From assembly GCF_000001735.4 (NCBI RefSeq), contig NC_003070.9:3286001-3350000 (forward strand): DNA of 64,000 nt. Reading direction: 5' to 3'. The DNA is from Arabidopsis thaliana. Lineage: Eukaryota > Streptophyta > Magnoliopsida > Brassicales > Brassicaceae. The notes under the pieces are model-generated. The model did no database searches. It was given only the letters and a program-made list of their open reading frames with translations, and was not told the DNA's origin. The translations under genes were made by a program, and so were the position numbers. Shown piece after piece: positions 23,641 through 46,500 of the stretch. Each line of letters starts with the position of its first letter. The stretch's first letter is position 1.

Positions 23641-25008
23641 TGTATAGTTTACCAACTAACCAATGTATAAACAGAATAGTACAATCTAATTTCCGTTTCA
23701 TGTGCTGTAAAAGAACAATGACACACGTAAAAAGTGAGCAAAGGAATGATTAAGAAACCTTAATGGAGTAGGTTAAATTAAAGACACAGGTTCCTTATTA
23801 TACTCCATTTTCACTTAAATTATGTTAACTTTGATTAGAGTGAAACCAATTAAAGTGAGAAGATCCTGCGACCACGCTCGCGGACTACTTATGTGGACCC
23901 TCTTTTTTAACTAAAACTTACAATGGCCCACAAGAAGTGGAAGTGGTCCATACTCTTTTATTTGCAATGATGTCAAGATTCCTAGTATCTTAATTATGAT
24001 CGCAAATCATATCTTTCTCTCTAATCTCATCGTTTATTTCTCAAAGCCATAACAATTTGCTTTATCTAAAAAAGTTAAGAAAACCGTATAGTCTAGAAAC
24101 CAAATTAATGTCGCTGGTCCAATGATGCATGAAGAAGTATGATAACTTTGGTTCTCATTGATGTCGATGATAGACTAAATGCATATATATTTACGTGAAA
24201 AGAAGTCCGAATTCCACATTAGAAAGTAATAAATCTTGATTGTCCATAAAAAAAAAAGATTGATTAGAAATTATATTTCTTCATTACCAAGTTTATTTGG
24301 TTACCAGATATATCAACGATCAACAACTTTTCATTAGAAAATGGGGTACTACTAAACCACAGTATTAAAAAAAACATTCATTACATAAAAATGATTTCTC
24401 GTGACCAAAAATTGTTTTGTATTTTAACGAAGCTGTGTCCTTTTAGAGAACATATATGATTTGGAAGCTCCAAGTCACACATACACACACGTAGTTTAGA
24501 GAAAAATTGTTTGTTGACATTATTAACGATAACAAAAATATTTGAGGATCATGAGTGGTGACAACGACGTTGATTTCAGATTGGTTAGTATTCATTTTCG
24601 GTTACATGCGAAAAAAGTGGTGACCACGGATACTACAAGCTTCACATAGAAATATTTACGCATTGATAATGATATAATATGTAATAACGTGAAATCTCTT
24701 AGTGGTATTAGTAGAAAAATCATGGTCCATAAGCCATATCTATGACTTGTAGTTACCTCCTTTTTTCTCCAACTTTTTTTTCTTTCTCTAGTTATTTTTG
24801 AGATCTGACATTATAATTTTAATTTCAATTTTGATGATAGTTTGAAGATTTTTTTTTTTTTTTTGAATCTCACATTTTAATTTAATTTGAGTTTTGATGA
24901 TATATACTAAATGGGCCTCACGTGAGGGAAGAAGCCTACCCGCTAATTCATGTAAAGTGTATCTCAGCACTTGACTTTCAGTCTCAGCGATCGGAGACGG
25001 AGAAGCTC

Positions 25009-25047
25009 ATGGAAGCTGCTGGCGTTACAAGTTCTCATCTTCTCTAG
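25009..25047 (+). promoter_or_regulatory. Possible upstream ORF in the ECA3 leader
   Basis: A 12-codon ORF (MEAAGVTSSHLL, then TAG) begins 130 bp before the ECA3 start codon. It is the only ATG between about 25000 and the main ATG. It would act as a uORF if transcription starts at or before 25009, which the sequence alone cannot show. Confidence 0.35.
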
Positions 25048-25138
25048 TCTTTTACATTTCACCTCCCTTTCGTCGGCGACCCAAATCCACGTTTTGGGAA
25101 TTCCTCCCTAAAAATCAGAAACCCTTGGCTTTTCCAAC

Positions 25139-35941
<10,803 letters not shown>

Positions 35942-36969
35942 GATAAGAAAGCAAGAGATGGCTTTTTCGTCATACAGATTTTTTTTTTGGCTATATAGAT
36001 ACAACAGCACACAGAGAAGGGAACCTTGGGAGATTCTAATTTCAATCCAAAAAGCCCCCAACACCATAAACCATAAAACTCTTTCGCTTTTGATTGTACC
36101 AAATTTCACTGTATTCTTACATCAAATCAATGACTAGTGCTCTTTGTGTCATGCAAGTGAATCGGAAATTCTAACATTTACAACTTAAAATGTGATTCGC
36201 AGATTATTTGGTTTTTATCCAGTATTAGCTGCTATTAATCTATAGAAAATCCCATCTATGAACCACTGCATTGTCACAATTAGTGGAGCCATGTCACTAA
36301 CGAAATGAAAAGAAGATGGTAATTTTATTTTTTAAAGTAGAGAAAACGTAAGAAATATTGATTCAGTGTATATAATTTGTGTCGACACTCGGATAATTAG
36401 TTAGAAAACATTATATTAACAGTGGGGCAGCCCTATATACTCTACTTAATTAGGTAAAGTAGATTTGGTTGGCAGTGGCCAGTTGTTGGAGGACAAAACA
36501 ACAATATACTATACTAATCAAAACACGAAAGAGAAGATTACAAACATCCATGATTCATAAGCTTTCCGTCATTTAGTGTTAAAGCACAATGCTGTCCTTG
36601 AATTAATAATAGTCACTAATCATCGTATATACGTATATCTGAACAGAACTTTATCAATGACATGATAAATCCGAAAATTGAGATGCATACATATATCAGT
36701 TTATGAGTTCAACTGATTAACAAGGTACAAAAATTATAAATTTCCACACAATTATTCTACCTAATATATTTACGTCAAACTTACGATGTAAACCAAACTT
36801 GGATTCGAAGCTAGAGTAGGTTTAGTTATTTATTTCTAATCAATCCACAAAATTATTAAAATCAAGCTAAGAAAATAGTATTTCACAGTGCACGAAAAAT
36901 CGAGCTAGAAAAATGATAATCAATCCACAAAATACTAAAATTAAGAAGAAGAAAAAAGAAGAAGAGAAG
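35942..36969. other. Convergent 3' region between ECA3 and the UCP031279 gene
   Basis: About 1 kb of AT-rich DNA holding both 3' UTRs. No further gene or repeat was recognised. Confidence 0.6.
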
Positions 36970-37473
36970 TTACAAGATAGGGGTACTAGTAGTAACGGCG
37001 TAAGATTTGCTACGAGGATACAAAAGATCAGAGACTTTCTTAGTCTTCTTCACCTTCGGATTCACAGATCCTTCCTCTGTTTCTTCCTCTTCCTCTATCC
37101 TCGCCATCCCAGCACTCGAGCTCTTAGGCAACCCTCCTTGCTTCTGTTGCTTCTGCTGTTGCAGCTTCTCTTGTATCAACATGTCTATCTCATTCTTGTG
37201 CCCTAAACTCCTCACCGACGCAGCTCTCACTAGCTCGCTGTAATCTTCATCTATCCCGAAATCGGTGGTTCTCCGGGATGATGCGGAGGAGGAGAAGGCG
37301 GCGGAGGAGGAGCTCCGGCTTCTTGGAAAAGGAGCGGAGACGGAGGCGGAGGAGGAATATTGAGTACGAGCTGCGCAACCGGTGATGCTTCTCACGTAGA
37401 AATCACGTGCCTTGCCTAAAGCTCTTAGAGGTGTTGAGATTATTCTCAAGAACTTGCTCTGGTTTTGTTTCAT
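36970..37473 (-). CDS. Small plant-specific protein (UCP031279 type)
   Basis: Single-exon gene of 167 residues starting MKQNQSKFLRIISTPLRALG. Visible parts: a basic N-terminus with conserved-looking KARDFYVRSITGCAAR; a Ser/Arg-rich low-complexity stretch (about 40-68); the DFGIDEDYSELVRAASVRSL segment; a Gln/Lys helix; an acidic run; and a basic C-terminal patch ending SKSYAVTT. No enzyme motif, signal peptide or membrane segment is present. It resembles the group annotated as UCP031279 in Arabidopsis (recalled as At1g10140), whose function I do not know. Confidence 0.85.
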   Translation of the reverse strand: MKQNQSKFLRIISTPLRALGKARDFYVRSITGCAARTQYSSSASVSAPFPRSRSSSSAAFSSSASSRRTTDFGIDEDYSELVRAASVRSLGHKNEIDMLIQEKLQQQKQQKQGGLPKSSSAGMARIEEEEETEEGSVNPKVKKTKKVSDLLYPRSKSYAVTTSTPIL

Positions 37474-40159
37474 CCTCTGTTTTTGTTTTTTTTTTTTTGG
37501 GGAAATGGTTTTTTTGTTGTTTTTGTGTTTTGTTTGAATGGTGGGTTTGATTTTTTTGGAGTGTGGTGTGGTTTTTAAGGGTTTTAAATATATAATAATG
37601 TTTAAAAGAGTGTTAAAGGAGAAATAATTGAGAGAATCAAACGTGACTTTAAGGATTTGTTTAGATATTTATTCAAAAAAGTTGATTTTACGAAAATAAT
37701 AGTCGAAAGAGTGTTGGAGAGAGCAGTCCACAAGGTCCCATTGATTAAAAATCAATCATTAATCACAATTTGATATGTTGAAATAGTATTTGGAGTTTGT
37801 AGTACATTAGTTTTTTCATTTAAATTATTACTGCATCAGCACATATAAATTAGACCAGTGGGTTAGATATGTTATTATAGTTCAAATAAATAAATTATTG
37901 TAGTGAAGTGTAATTCATTTTGAAACTAATCTAGATTTAAGAATACCTAACATTGGATAAGTCATAAAAGACTCACAACCATGAAGTAAGAAACGCCGCC
38001 TTCGATTTTCTTCTCAATTATGTCATGTGTTTATTTCTTTGTTCAAATGTAAATGTCAAAAAAATACGAATGTCAAAGCCTGAATTGTACGGTTAGTCAA
38101 GGTTGTGGATTTGTCGTCGATTTGTAGAAATACAGAATAGTTTTATATATCGACCATGTTTTGTTTAATTTTTTCTTAATTTTCTTATTTAAGTTATGTT
38201 AAGATAATACTAAAATACATTTTCTTTAAATTATTGACTGAAGACTGAATATCATGGATTTATTATTTTGAAGATTGACGATTCATTACGATGTTGCTTG
38301 TGAGAAAATGGTTTTTACTTTGATTTTTGGGTCAAGGAATGTTTGTTTCTATTGTTTTCTAAAAGAGATAAGATGGTCAGAACTTTTGATAAGTAACATT
38401 AACTTCAAAACCTGTTTGATTTTCTCTACTACGAAACCTGTACCGGCCTACCGGTTAAATTATGTCGTTACTATATAGAAACTTCTAAATTTGCGTATTA
38501 ATAAAAAAAAAAGGAAACGTGGTGCCGGACACAAGATATGGAAGCGTGGGAAAGAATAAAAGAGAGGTGGGTTTGGACTTTGGACTAATGCAGGTATAGG
38601 TACATCGCATGAGAAAAAACATCTCTTATGATGAGAATATAAGATAAGAACAACATGTGGAGCCATGTCGGAAGTAAAACAAATCTATATCAATCAATGC
38701 TTCTAGAAACAACTCTTATATTTAAACATATCTGCATTCCTTTTTTAATTAAGTAGATTAGCCGATAAGATTCCACGTGATTAACATCAAATCACTTCTT
38801 GTTGAGAAAACAACTATCAAATGGCTATCATTAAAACATCACATCATAAGGGAGAAGAAATCGTAATTGGCTTATAAACTGAAAAACACCACTTTCTCAA
38901 AACTAATTTTTGAAGATTAGTTCTACCATTAGGTTTTTAAGGTATGGGTAGACCTAAATCTAACAGTTAGTGCAGCGAATAATCGTAAGTCCATAAAACA
39001 TCGCAACTTTTTTGGTTGGTCCACGTCCACAGAACCAACCGAGGTGGAACAAAGCCACATGGACCAACCAAGAGTAAACGTCCAAAATAAACTAACTAGA
39101 AATGACCCATAAACATAAAGTAGACAGTTGAGATAGGCTTAACATGGACATGGGCATCGATGTCAGTTTATAAGATCATCCCGCATTGAAAGAACGGTGA
39201 CTAAGTATCACTAGGATATACCACACAAAAAAAGAATGAGAGAAACAAAAAAAGTAAATGGCTTATAAGATCATGGGTACCATGCCACCGTTTCATAAGC
39301 TATCTTGTGAAAGTGAATTCTACCCATTAAGCTTTTAAAGTGTTGTTAGGCCCAACCTAACAATAGCTACTAAGATTTTGATTGATACATGTAATATTGA
39401 ATCCAAGTTAGTGAACTGATGTGATGTATTTTGTCAGAAAAATATGATAAAAGCTTAAAAATATTTTGATAAATTTATGATTTATGAAAATGTAAAAGAG
39501 ACATTCTCTTGATGTTTTTGGCAAAACCCATCAAATCATCCTATGCCACCTCTCCACCGTTCCAAATCTCACATTGCCACAAAATTTATGCCAAAAGATC
39601 AACATGTCCACTTGTCAAGTATAAAATACCGACGTCATCAAATTACCTATATAAATCCTTTTATATTTATTTAGTTGAATTTTTTTTTGGTCAATAAACT
39701 ATTAAATAATTTACTTTCAAAGATAAATAATTTTCAAACAATTAAAAAAATATTTATTAAAAAAATCCAAATTATTTTTTTCGTTATTGAGGAGGAGGTT
39801 CATTTATCCAATCAAAACCGAACCGTTTTGTTGTTTATCCAACTTGTCATTCATCGATGTCTCTCTCTTCCAGCCTTTCTTGAATCTCTCACCTCTCACG
39901 CCAATTTCATTTTCATGCATCGCTATTTCCCCTTATCTTCTTCTTCTTCTTCTTATCTCCCAACTAAATTATCTGTCTCCATTCATGTTATTATGGTCAA
40001 CAACAGAATCTGAATCCCATTTCCCCATTTTCGGATCACAATAACTAACAAACCCTAGATTTCTATCTATAGTCCTTCGATCTGTTTCTGTGTCTCCTTA
40101 AAGCTGTGATTTTTGCAATTGGGGTTTGTGAGATTCGATCAATTAATTGTGTTTGTTGA
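37474..40159. other. Intergenic region with a diverged repeat pair
   Basis: AT-rich promoter space for two divergent genes. Two stretches, about 38865-38980 and 39254-39370, share a pattern (ggcttataa, then ttctacc-attag, then ttttaa) and look like diverged copies of one element. A (TTC)n run lies near 39938-39953. No coding sequence was recognised. Confidence 0.5.
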
Positions 40160-41404
40160 ATGGACCTTCTTCGATTGAGAGAAAAGGGTATATTTTTATC
40201 TCAGAGAAGAAGGAAATGGCTGATTTTTATGGCGATCTCTGGAGTTTCTGGCTATGGAGCTTACAAGGTTTATCATTTGCCATCTGTTGCCAGAAAAAGG
40301 AAGCGTCTTTTTAAGCTTTTCGGAGCCATTGTCTCTGTAGCTGAATTGATCTCTGATTCAGCTGAGACCTTAAGTATGGTATCACGAGACGTGAAGGATT
40401 TTCTCAATTCAGATTCAGATGAAATCCCTAACAGCTTGAAGCAGATCGCGAAGATCACAACTTCGAATGAGTTTACGGATTCGCTTTCTAGGGTTTCTCA
40501 GGCTGTGACTATTGGTGCCTTTCGTGGGTACAAATCCGAATCGTCTATTGGTGATTCAGGAATTGAGAAATCATCAGACTCGAGTGTTGTTGATAGAGTG
40601 ATTGATAAGGTTTTCTCAGAGGCTGGAACTGGTTTTGTTTCAGTTGTTGTTGGTAGCTTTGCTAAGAATCTTGTTCTTGGATTTTACTCTGGTAAGGTAG
40701 AGAGTGGTGTGAAATGTGAGGGTTCTGATTCTTCTGAGACACCTAGATGGGTGACTTTGCTTGGTGATGACAAGTGTAGAGAGCTTTTAGCTGATTGTAT
40801 TGAGAGATTCACCAGCACTGCAATTGGTGTGTATCTTGACAAGACGATGGATATCAATACTTATGATCAAATCTTTGAAGGCTTGACGAATCCGAAACAT
40901 CAGGATAGTGTCAAGGACGTTCTTGTTTCGGTTTGTAACGGTGCTCTCGAGACTATTGTTAGGACATCTCACGACGTGTTTACATCTTCAAGGTCTAAGA
41001 ATGTGATAGAAGAGATCGAAGATGATGATTTCAAGAGTAATGGTTCCGCGAGAAGCAAGATGGTTTCGGAATCAGGAGATGGGGTCAAGAGTAATGGGTG
41101 GACTGAGGCTATTGCAACTACATTGGCAGTTCCGAGCAATCGGAGGTTTATGTTTGATGTAACAGGAAGAGTAACACTAGAAACGACGAGATCAATCATC
41201 GCATTTATAATGGTGAAGACATTTCAAGGGTTCAGAAAAAGTATCAATGTGGTTCATGAAGAGGTTACAGACAGAGGACGCCAAGCAGTTGAATATGTTG
41301 GAGCCAAATCTTCTGTTATAATCACTGTATGCCTTGCGTTGTACTTGCACATCATAAGCGGCTGTGTTCGGAATTCTCCCATAGGCGTAAGCCAGCATTT
41401 TTAG
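40160..41404 (+). CDS. Plant-specific protein with terminal membrane segments
   Basis: Single-exon gene, 414 residues. The N-terminus (RRRKWLIFMAISGVSGYGAY) is a basic-flanked hydrophobic segment. It is followed by KRKRLFKLFGAIVSVAELI, and a second hydrophobic stretch (SSVIITVCLALYLHIISGCV) sits near the C-terminus. The middle is soluble, Ser-rich and mostly helical, with no catalytic motif I recognise. I recall the locus as At1g10150, annotated as a carbohydrate-binding or PP2-like A10 protein. However, no PP2 fold is visible here; the real PP2 domain is in the convergent neighbour on the other strand. It is likely a membrane protein of unknown function. Confidence 0.85.
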   Translation: MDLLRLREKGIFLSQRRRKWLIFMAISGVSGYGAYKVYHLPSVARKRKRLFKLFGAIVSVAELISDSAETLSMVSRDVKDFLNSDSDEIPNSLKQIAKITTSNEFTDSLSRVSQAVTIGAFRGYKSESSIGDSGIEKSSDSSVVDRVIDKVFSEAGTGFVSVVVGSFAKNLVLGFYSGKVESGVKCEGSDSSETPRWVTLLGDDKCRELLADCIERFTSTAIGVYLDKTMDINTYDQIFEGLTNPKHQDSVKDVLVSVCNGALETIVRTSHDVFTSSRSKNVIEEIEDDDFKSNGSARSKMVSESGDGVKSNGWTEAIATTLAVPSNRRFMFDVTGRVTLETTRSIIAFIMVKTFQGFRKSINVVHEEVTDRGRQAVEYVGAKSSVIITVCLALYLHIISGCVRNSPIGVSQHF

Positions 41405-41636
41405 TTCTTCAGATGAAGAAGAGATCATCGATTTGGTTGGATATAGGATAATATTTGTTAGGTACACAAGATTTATCAGCTCGTTGTTTATAGTTGGAGC
41501 TGAGAATATTGTAAAGATTGTGTGCGTGTATTAGCACAACTTGATTCTTATTGATGGATCATGGATCTTATATATATATACATATTGAAAAGGTTCTTGG
41601 GGCATTGATCTTTGAGATATATAGTCTTTAATTTCT

Positions 41637-42448
41637 TTACACTTCTTCAACAAAAGCTTCATAGATCAACAAGCCTGTTTTCCATTTTCCGGTCCACACT
41701 TCATACAAACCAAATTGGAGCTTGGTGTCTTGGTTTATTGCTACCTTGGGACTTACAAAGATCTCAAACCGACCATCAGTCTCATCTGGTATGTTAACCG
41801 GTCCGGTTCCGCCTTTGAGTTTGTCAAAGTTATTGTTAACCGATTTGATCCTCTTCCAAATTGTCCTCCCTTTCTTTCCAATTTTTGCTGACATGAAAAC
41901 TGGAGCTTGGTCCCATCCGGTTGCATCAGCTGTGAACGAGATTTTAAAACCAATTCGGTATGTTTTGCCTGGTTCTATCTTGTCGTACGAACCGGTTACT
42001 TCTAACCAACTCACTTTCTTTAGTTCAGCAGGCGTCCTGAAAACACCAAAAGACTCCAGTTTATTATTTTACTTTTAACATGGAAAACCAAAAACCGGTT
42101 TATTCAGAATCAAACTGATTTTTATTTTGGTTAATGTGTATATAACGTAAGATGAAGGGTGTGTACCAACCTGTCTTCGTTAGGGATGACCCAATACCGA
42201 GAATCACCTCCCCATATGAAATTAAGACCACTTGGCTTAAAGACCCATGCTTTTCTAACAATCTATTAACCAAAGTTTGATTTTTAGTTGCAAAAAAAAA
42301 AGTTTGATATTTAGTTGCAATAAAATACCCAACATATATAAAATAACTTAAGTGAAAAAACTAATAACAATTGACTTGTTATTACATCTTGTTCCATGTT
42401 GGATTCTGCCTCGTAGTGAGAACTCTTGACAGCTTTTTGGACAGACAT
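41637..42448 (-). CDS. PP2-A10: Phloem protein 2-type lectin domain protein
   Basis: Three exons: 42448-42386, 42262-42171 and 42036-41637, giving 184 residues. The PP2 domain fills exons 2-3: ARKAW-like start (IVRKAWVFKPSGLNFIWGGD, then SRYWVIPNEDR), VSWLEVTGSYDKIEPGKTYR, IGFKISFTADATGWDQAPVF, and the C-terminal beta strand LQFGLYEVWTGKWKTGLLIY. The first exon is a short hydrophilic lead, with no signal peptide and no F-box or TIR domain, so this is the minimal PP2 type. PP2 proteins bind N-acetylglucosamine-type glycans and are found in phloem and in stress responses; this member's ligand is unknown. Its 3' end faces the gene at 40160-41404 with 232 bp between stop codons. Confidence 0.9.
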
Positions 42449-42893
42449 TTCTCTCTTTCTTCTTTGCTGTTTGTTTATAAAAGAACACTTCTCTTAAGTT
42501 GGCTTTATATAGAGATTTGTTTCTTTTCACTATATGGAAACTTTCTGTAGAAAAAAATTAGTATTGTGACAGAAGAAGAATAAATGAAGTTGGACCCAAT
42601 CTTTTCTTCTCAATATTCTCCTTGTAAGTTTTACTTTAGTGCCATAACCATGTAAAAGGTATAATTCAATTGGATGGCAAAAGCTAAAGCAAATATTCTC
42701 AGTTTGTGGCTCTTCTTCTATCTCTGCTTTTGTATGAGAATCAAATGATCACATATTTGATTTCAATTTGCCAAAGAGTGAAATTTTTGAGACTGTAATG
42801 AAGTTTTGAACTAGTTGGCCTTTGTCATTTTAGATTCCTATGTCCTAATGATGTTCTAGATTTTATTCTCGATAACAATTTTTGCTAGTGGGC
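42449..42893. other. PP2-A10 upstream region
   Basis: About 445 bp of AT-rich DNA forms the promoter of PP2-A10, cut off at its far end by the LINE insertion. Confidence 0.6.
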
Positions 42894-42908
42894 AGAATAT
42901 GACACATA
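42894..42908. repeat. LINE target-site duplication, left copy
   Basis: AGAATATGACACATA, identical over 15 bp to 47498-47512 on the other side of the element. The first A could equally belong to the tail at the right end, so the certain length is 14-15 bp. Confidence 0.95.
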
Positions 42909-42909
42909 T

Positions 42910-43518
42910 GGGAAGTGCTTGAATTGTGGCAAGTATGGTCATTTAATAAGCCGTTGTCTCATCCCCTTGCAGAAGAAACTTCCCTTTAAAAAAGACTATC
43001 CCTCCGGGGCTAATGAAGTGGCTCTCTCTGCTGTTAACCTTCCTTCAGGTGCTGGGATTTCAGAAACTAGTGTCATTGGTTCAGCTTCAGCTAATCCACC
43101 TGAGCTCCCTTGGTCCAAACCAAAAAGAAGGCGTTCGAGATCAAAGAAGCGCTCTCTCAGTTCTCCACCTCGGATTGTTGACCCGTTGATTCCCATTTCT
43201 CAGCAGGTCCCTCTATTGCCCAAGCCTTCGGCTAGTAAGAAATGGGTTGTGAGACCAGGTTTGAATTCGCCAGTTCCTACTGTTGTCATTGGTGCAGATT
43301 CTGGAATTTCTCAACCTCCTACTCTCCCTAAAAAATCTATGAGAGAGTCTATCAAAGATCCGGATCCAAACTTCCCTCTTCCCCTGGGCTGGGCAGTGAT
43401 GTCTACTAAGGCAAAAAAGAAAGAACTTAAGAAGTGGCACAACCGTATTCGTCCCCCCGTGACAGAGCTTCAAGGTTTCGTCGATGGCAGGGCCGGTGAC
43501 GGTCCTTCTTCTCATTGA
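42910..43518 (+). pseudogene. LINE ORF1 remnant with zinc knuckle
   Basis: The C-terminal part of the nucleic-acid-binding ORF1 protein of a plant LINE, open from the insertion edge to a TGA. It starts with a CX2CX4HX4C knuckle (CLNCGKYGHLISRC) that would bind RNA, followed by a basic, Pro/Ser-rich tail (WSKPKRRRSRSKKRS) and a hydrophobic-basic end. The DUF4283-like N-terminal half is absent through 5' truncation, and there is no native start codon. The 35 bp from its stop to the ORF2 ATG is typical spacing for these elements. Confidence 0.9.
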
Positions 43519-43553
43519 AAGCTTTGCTTTCACCTTCACCTTTTGTTGTGAAT

Positions 43554-46500
43554 ATGAAGGTCTTTTGTTGGAATATTAGAGGCTTAAATAGCCGTAATCG
43601 TCAACGAGTTGTGCGAAGCTGGATTGCTTCTAATAATCTTCTTGTGGGATGTTTTTTGGAAACTCATGTGGCACAAGAGAATGCAAACTCGGTTTTGGCC
43701 TCAACCCTTCCGGGTTGGAGGATGGATAGCAACTATTGTTGCTCTGAACTTGGGAGGATATGGATAGTCTGGGATCCTTCCATTTCAGTTTTGGTGTTTA
43801 AGAGAACGGATCAGATTATGTTTTGCAGCATTAAGATTCCTTCTCTTCTTCAATCTTTTGCGGTTGCTTTTGTTTATGGCAGGAATTCTGAGTTAGATAG
43901 AAGATCTCTGTGGGAAGACATTCTCGTGCTGTCCAGGACTTCTCCTCTTTCTGTTACTCCCTGGCTTTTGTTGGGAGATTTTAATCAGATAGCCGCTGCT
44001 TCGGAACATTATTCTATCAATCAATCCTTATTGAACCTGCGTGGTATGGAGGATCTTCAATGTTGTTTGAGAGACAGTCAGCTTTCAGACCTGCCTTCTC
44101 GAGGTGTGTTTTTCACTTGGTCAAATCATCAACAGGACAATCCCATCCTTCGGAAGCTTGACAGGGCCTTAGCTAATGGTGAGTGGTTCGCGGTCTTTCC
44201 CTCTGCTCTTGCGGTCTTTGATCCTCCAGGTGACTCTGATCATGCCCCTTGTATCATCTTAATCGATAATCAGCCTCCTCCTTCTAAGAAGTCCTTTAAG
44301 TATTTCTCCTTCTTGTCTTCTCATCCTTCTTATTTGGCGGCTTTGTCTACTGCTTGGGAGGAGAATACTTTGGTTGGGTCTCACATGTTTTCTTTGAGGC
44401 AGCATTTAAAAGTTGCTAAGCTGTGTTGCAGGACTCTTAACAGGCTCCGTTTCAGCAATATTCAACAAAGGACAGCCCAATCTCTAACTCGGCTTGAGGA
44501 CATTCAAGTGGAACTCCTCACGTCACCTTCTGATACTCTTTTTCGTCGGGAACATGTTGCCCGCAAGCAATGGATCTTCTTTGCTGCTGCTTTAGAGTCA
44601 TTCTTTCGACAAAAATCCAGAATAAGATGGCTTCATGAAGGTGATGCTAATACTAGATTTTTTCACAGAGCTGTGATTGCTCACCAAGCGACTAATCTTA
44701 TCAAGTTTCTTAGAGGAGATGATGGTTTTAGGGTCGAGAATGTGGATCAGATAAAAGGGATGTTGATTGCTTATTATTCGCATCTTCTTGGCATTCCTTC
44801 AGAGAATGTCACCCCATTCTCTGTTGAAAAAATCAAAGGTCTTCTCCCCTTTCGTTGTGATTCCTTCCTGGCTTCTCAGTTGACTACTATTCCTTCGGAA
44901 GAGGAAATAACTCAGGTGCTCTTCTCTATGCCCCGTAACAAAGCACCGGGTCCAGATGGGTTTCCAGTTGAATTCTTCATCGAAGCTTGGGCGATTGTGA
45001 AGTCTAGTGTTGTGGCTGCGATCAGGGAATTCTTTATCTCTGGGAATCTTCCAAGGGGCTTTAATGCTACAGCCATCACTCTGATTCCAAAGGTAACAGG
45101 GGCAGATCGTCTAACTCAATTTCGCCCTGTGGCTTGTTGCACTACTATTTATAAGGTCATTACTCGCATCATTTCCAGAAGGCTAAAGCTTTTCATTGAC
45201 CAAGCGGTTCAGGCAAATCAGGTTGGGTTCATTAAGGGTCGGCTTCTATGTGAGAATGTTCTTCTTGCATCTGAGTTGGTGGATAATTTCGAGGCTGATG
45301 GAGAGACTACTAGAGGCTGTCTTCAGGTGGATATATCTAAAGCCTATGATAATGTCAACTGGGAGTTTCTCATCAATATTTTGAAGGCTCTTGATCTTCC
45401 TTTAGTCTTTATCCATTGGATTTGGGTCTGTATATCCTCAGCCTCCTACAGCATAGCGTTTAATGGAGAATTGATTGGTTTTTTCCAAGGAAAAAAGGGC
45501 ATTCGGCAAGGAGATCCAATGTCTTCTCACCTATTTGTTCTTGTGATGGATGTGCTATCTAAATCGTTGGACTTGGGAGCTTTGAATGGTCTCTTTAACC
45601 TTCATCCTAATTGTTTGGCTCCCATCATCACTCACTTAAGTTTTGCAGATGATGTTCTTGTTTTCTCAGATGGTGCTGCTTCTTCTATCGCTGGAATTTT
45701 GACTATTTTGGATGATTTTAGACAGGGTTCAGGTCTTGGAATTAATAGGGAGAAGACTGAGTTGCTTTTGGATGGTGGTAACTTTGCTAGGAACAGGAGC
45801 TTGGCAGACAATCTTGGCATCACTCATGGCTCTCTCCCCGTCCGTTATCTGGGAGTGCCTCTTATGTCTCAGAAGATGAGACGTCAGGACTATCAGCCCC
45901 TGGTTGATCGAATTAACTCGAGATTCACCTCTTGGACAGCTAGACACCTTTCCTTTGCGGGTCGCCTTCAGCTTTTGAAGTCTGTTATTTATTCTACAAT
46001 AAATTTTTGGGCTTCTGTCTTCATCTTCCCCAATCAGTGCCTGCAAAAACTTGAGCAAATGTGTAATGCTTTCCTGTGGTCTGGAGCTCCAAACTCTGCT
46101 AGAGGAGCAAAAATCTCTTGGAACATTGTGTGCTCTCCTAAAGAGGCTGGCGGGCTAGGCTTGAAGCGCCTCTCCTCCTGGAACAGAATTCTTGCTCTGA
46201 AGCTTATTTGGCTTCTCTTCACCTCTGCTGGTTCTCTATGGGTTTCCTGGGTTAGACTGCATCTCATTGGGCGCCGGAACTTCTAGGAACTTAATCCTTC
46301 TCTGTCTGGCAGCTGGATATGGCGTAAGTTGTGCAAGCTACGACCTTTTGCTCGTCCTTTCATCATTTGTGAGGTTGGATCCGGGGTGACTGCTAGTTTC
46401 TGGCATGATAATTGGACTGATCATGGGCCTCTCCTTCACCTGACTGGTCCTGCTGGTCCTCTCTTAGCCGGCCTGCCTTTAAATTCGGTTGTCAGAGATG

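Larger units (their letters stand above)
19985..25138. other. Long intergenic region, bHLH leader to ECA3 leader
   Basis: The left end (about 19985-20750) is probably the bHLH 5' UTR and promoter, with (GA)n near 20201 and several A runs. The middle is AT-rich without recognisable genes. 23360-23640 is the source-like partner of the copy at 15505-15790. The right end, from about 24960, looks like the ECA3 leader. No transposon ends or RNA genes were identified. Confidence 0.6.

Noticed and set aside
46284..46286. TAG in LINE ORF2 as a recoded codon
   Set aside because: No recoding signal is known for plant LINEs; a simple disabling mutation explains it.
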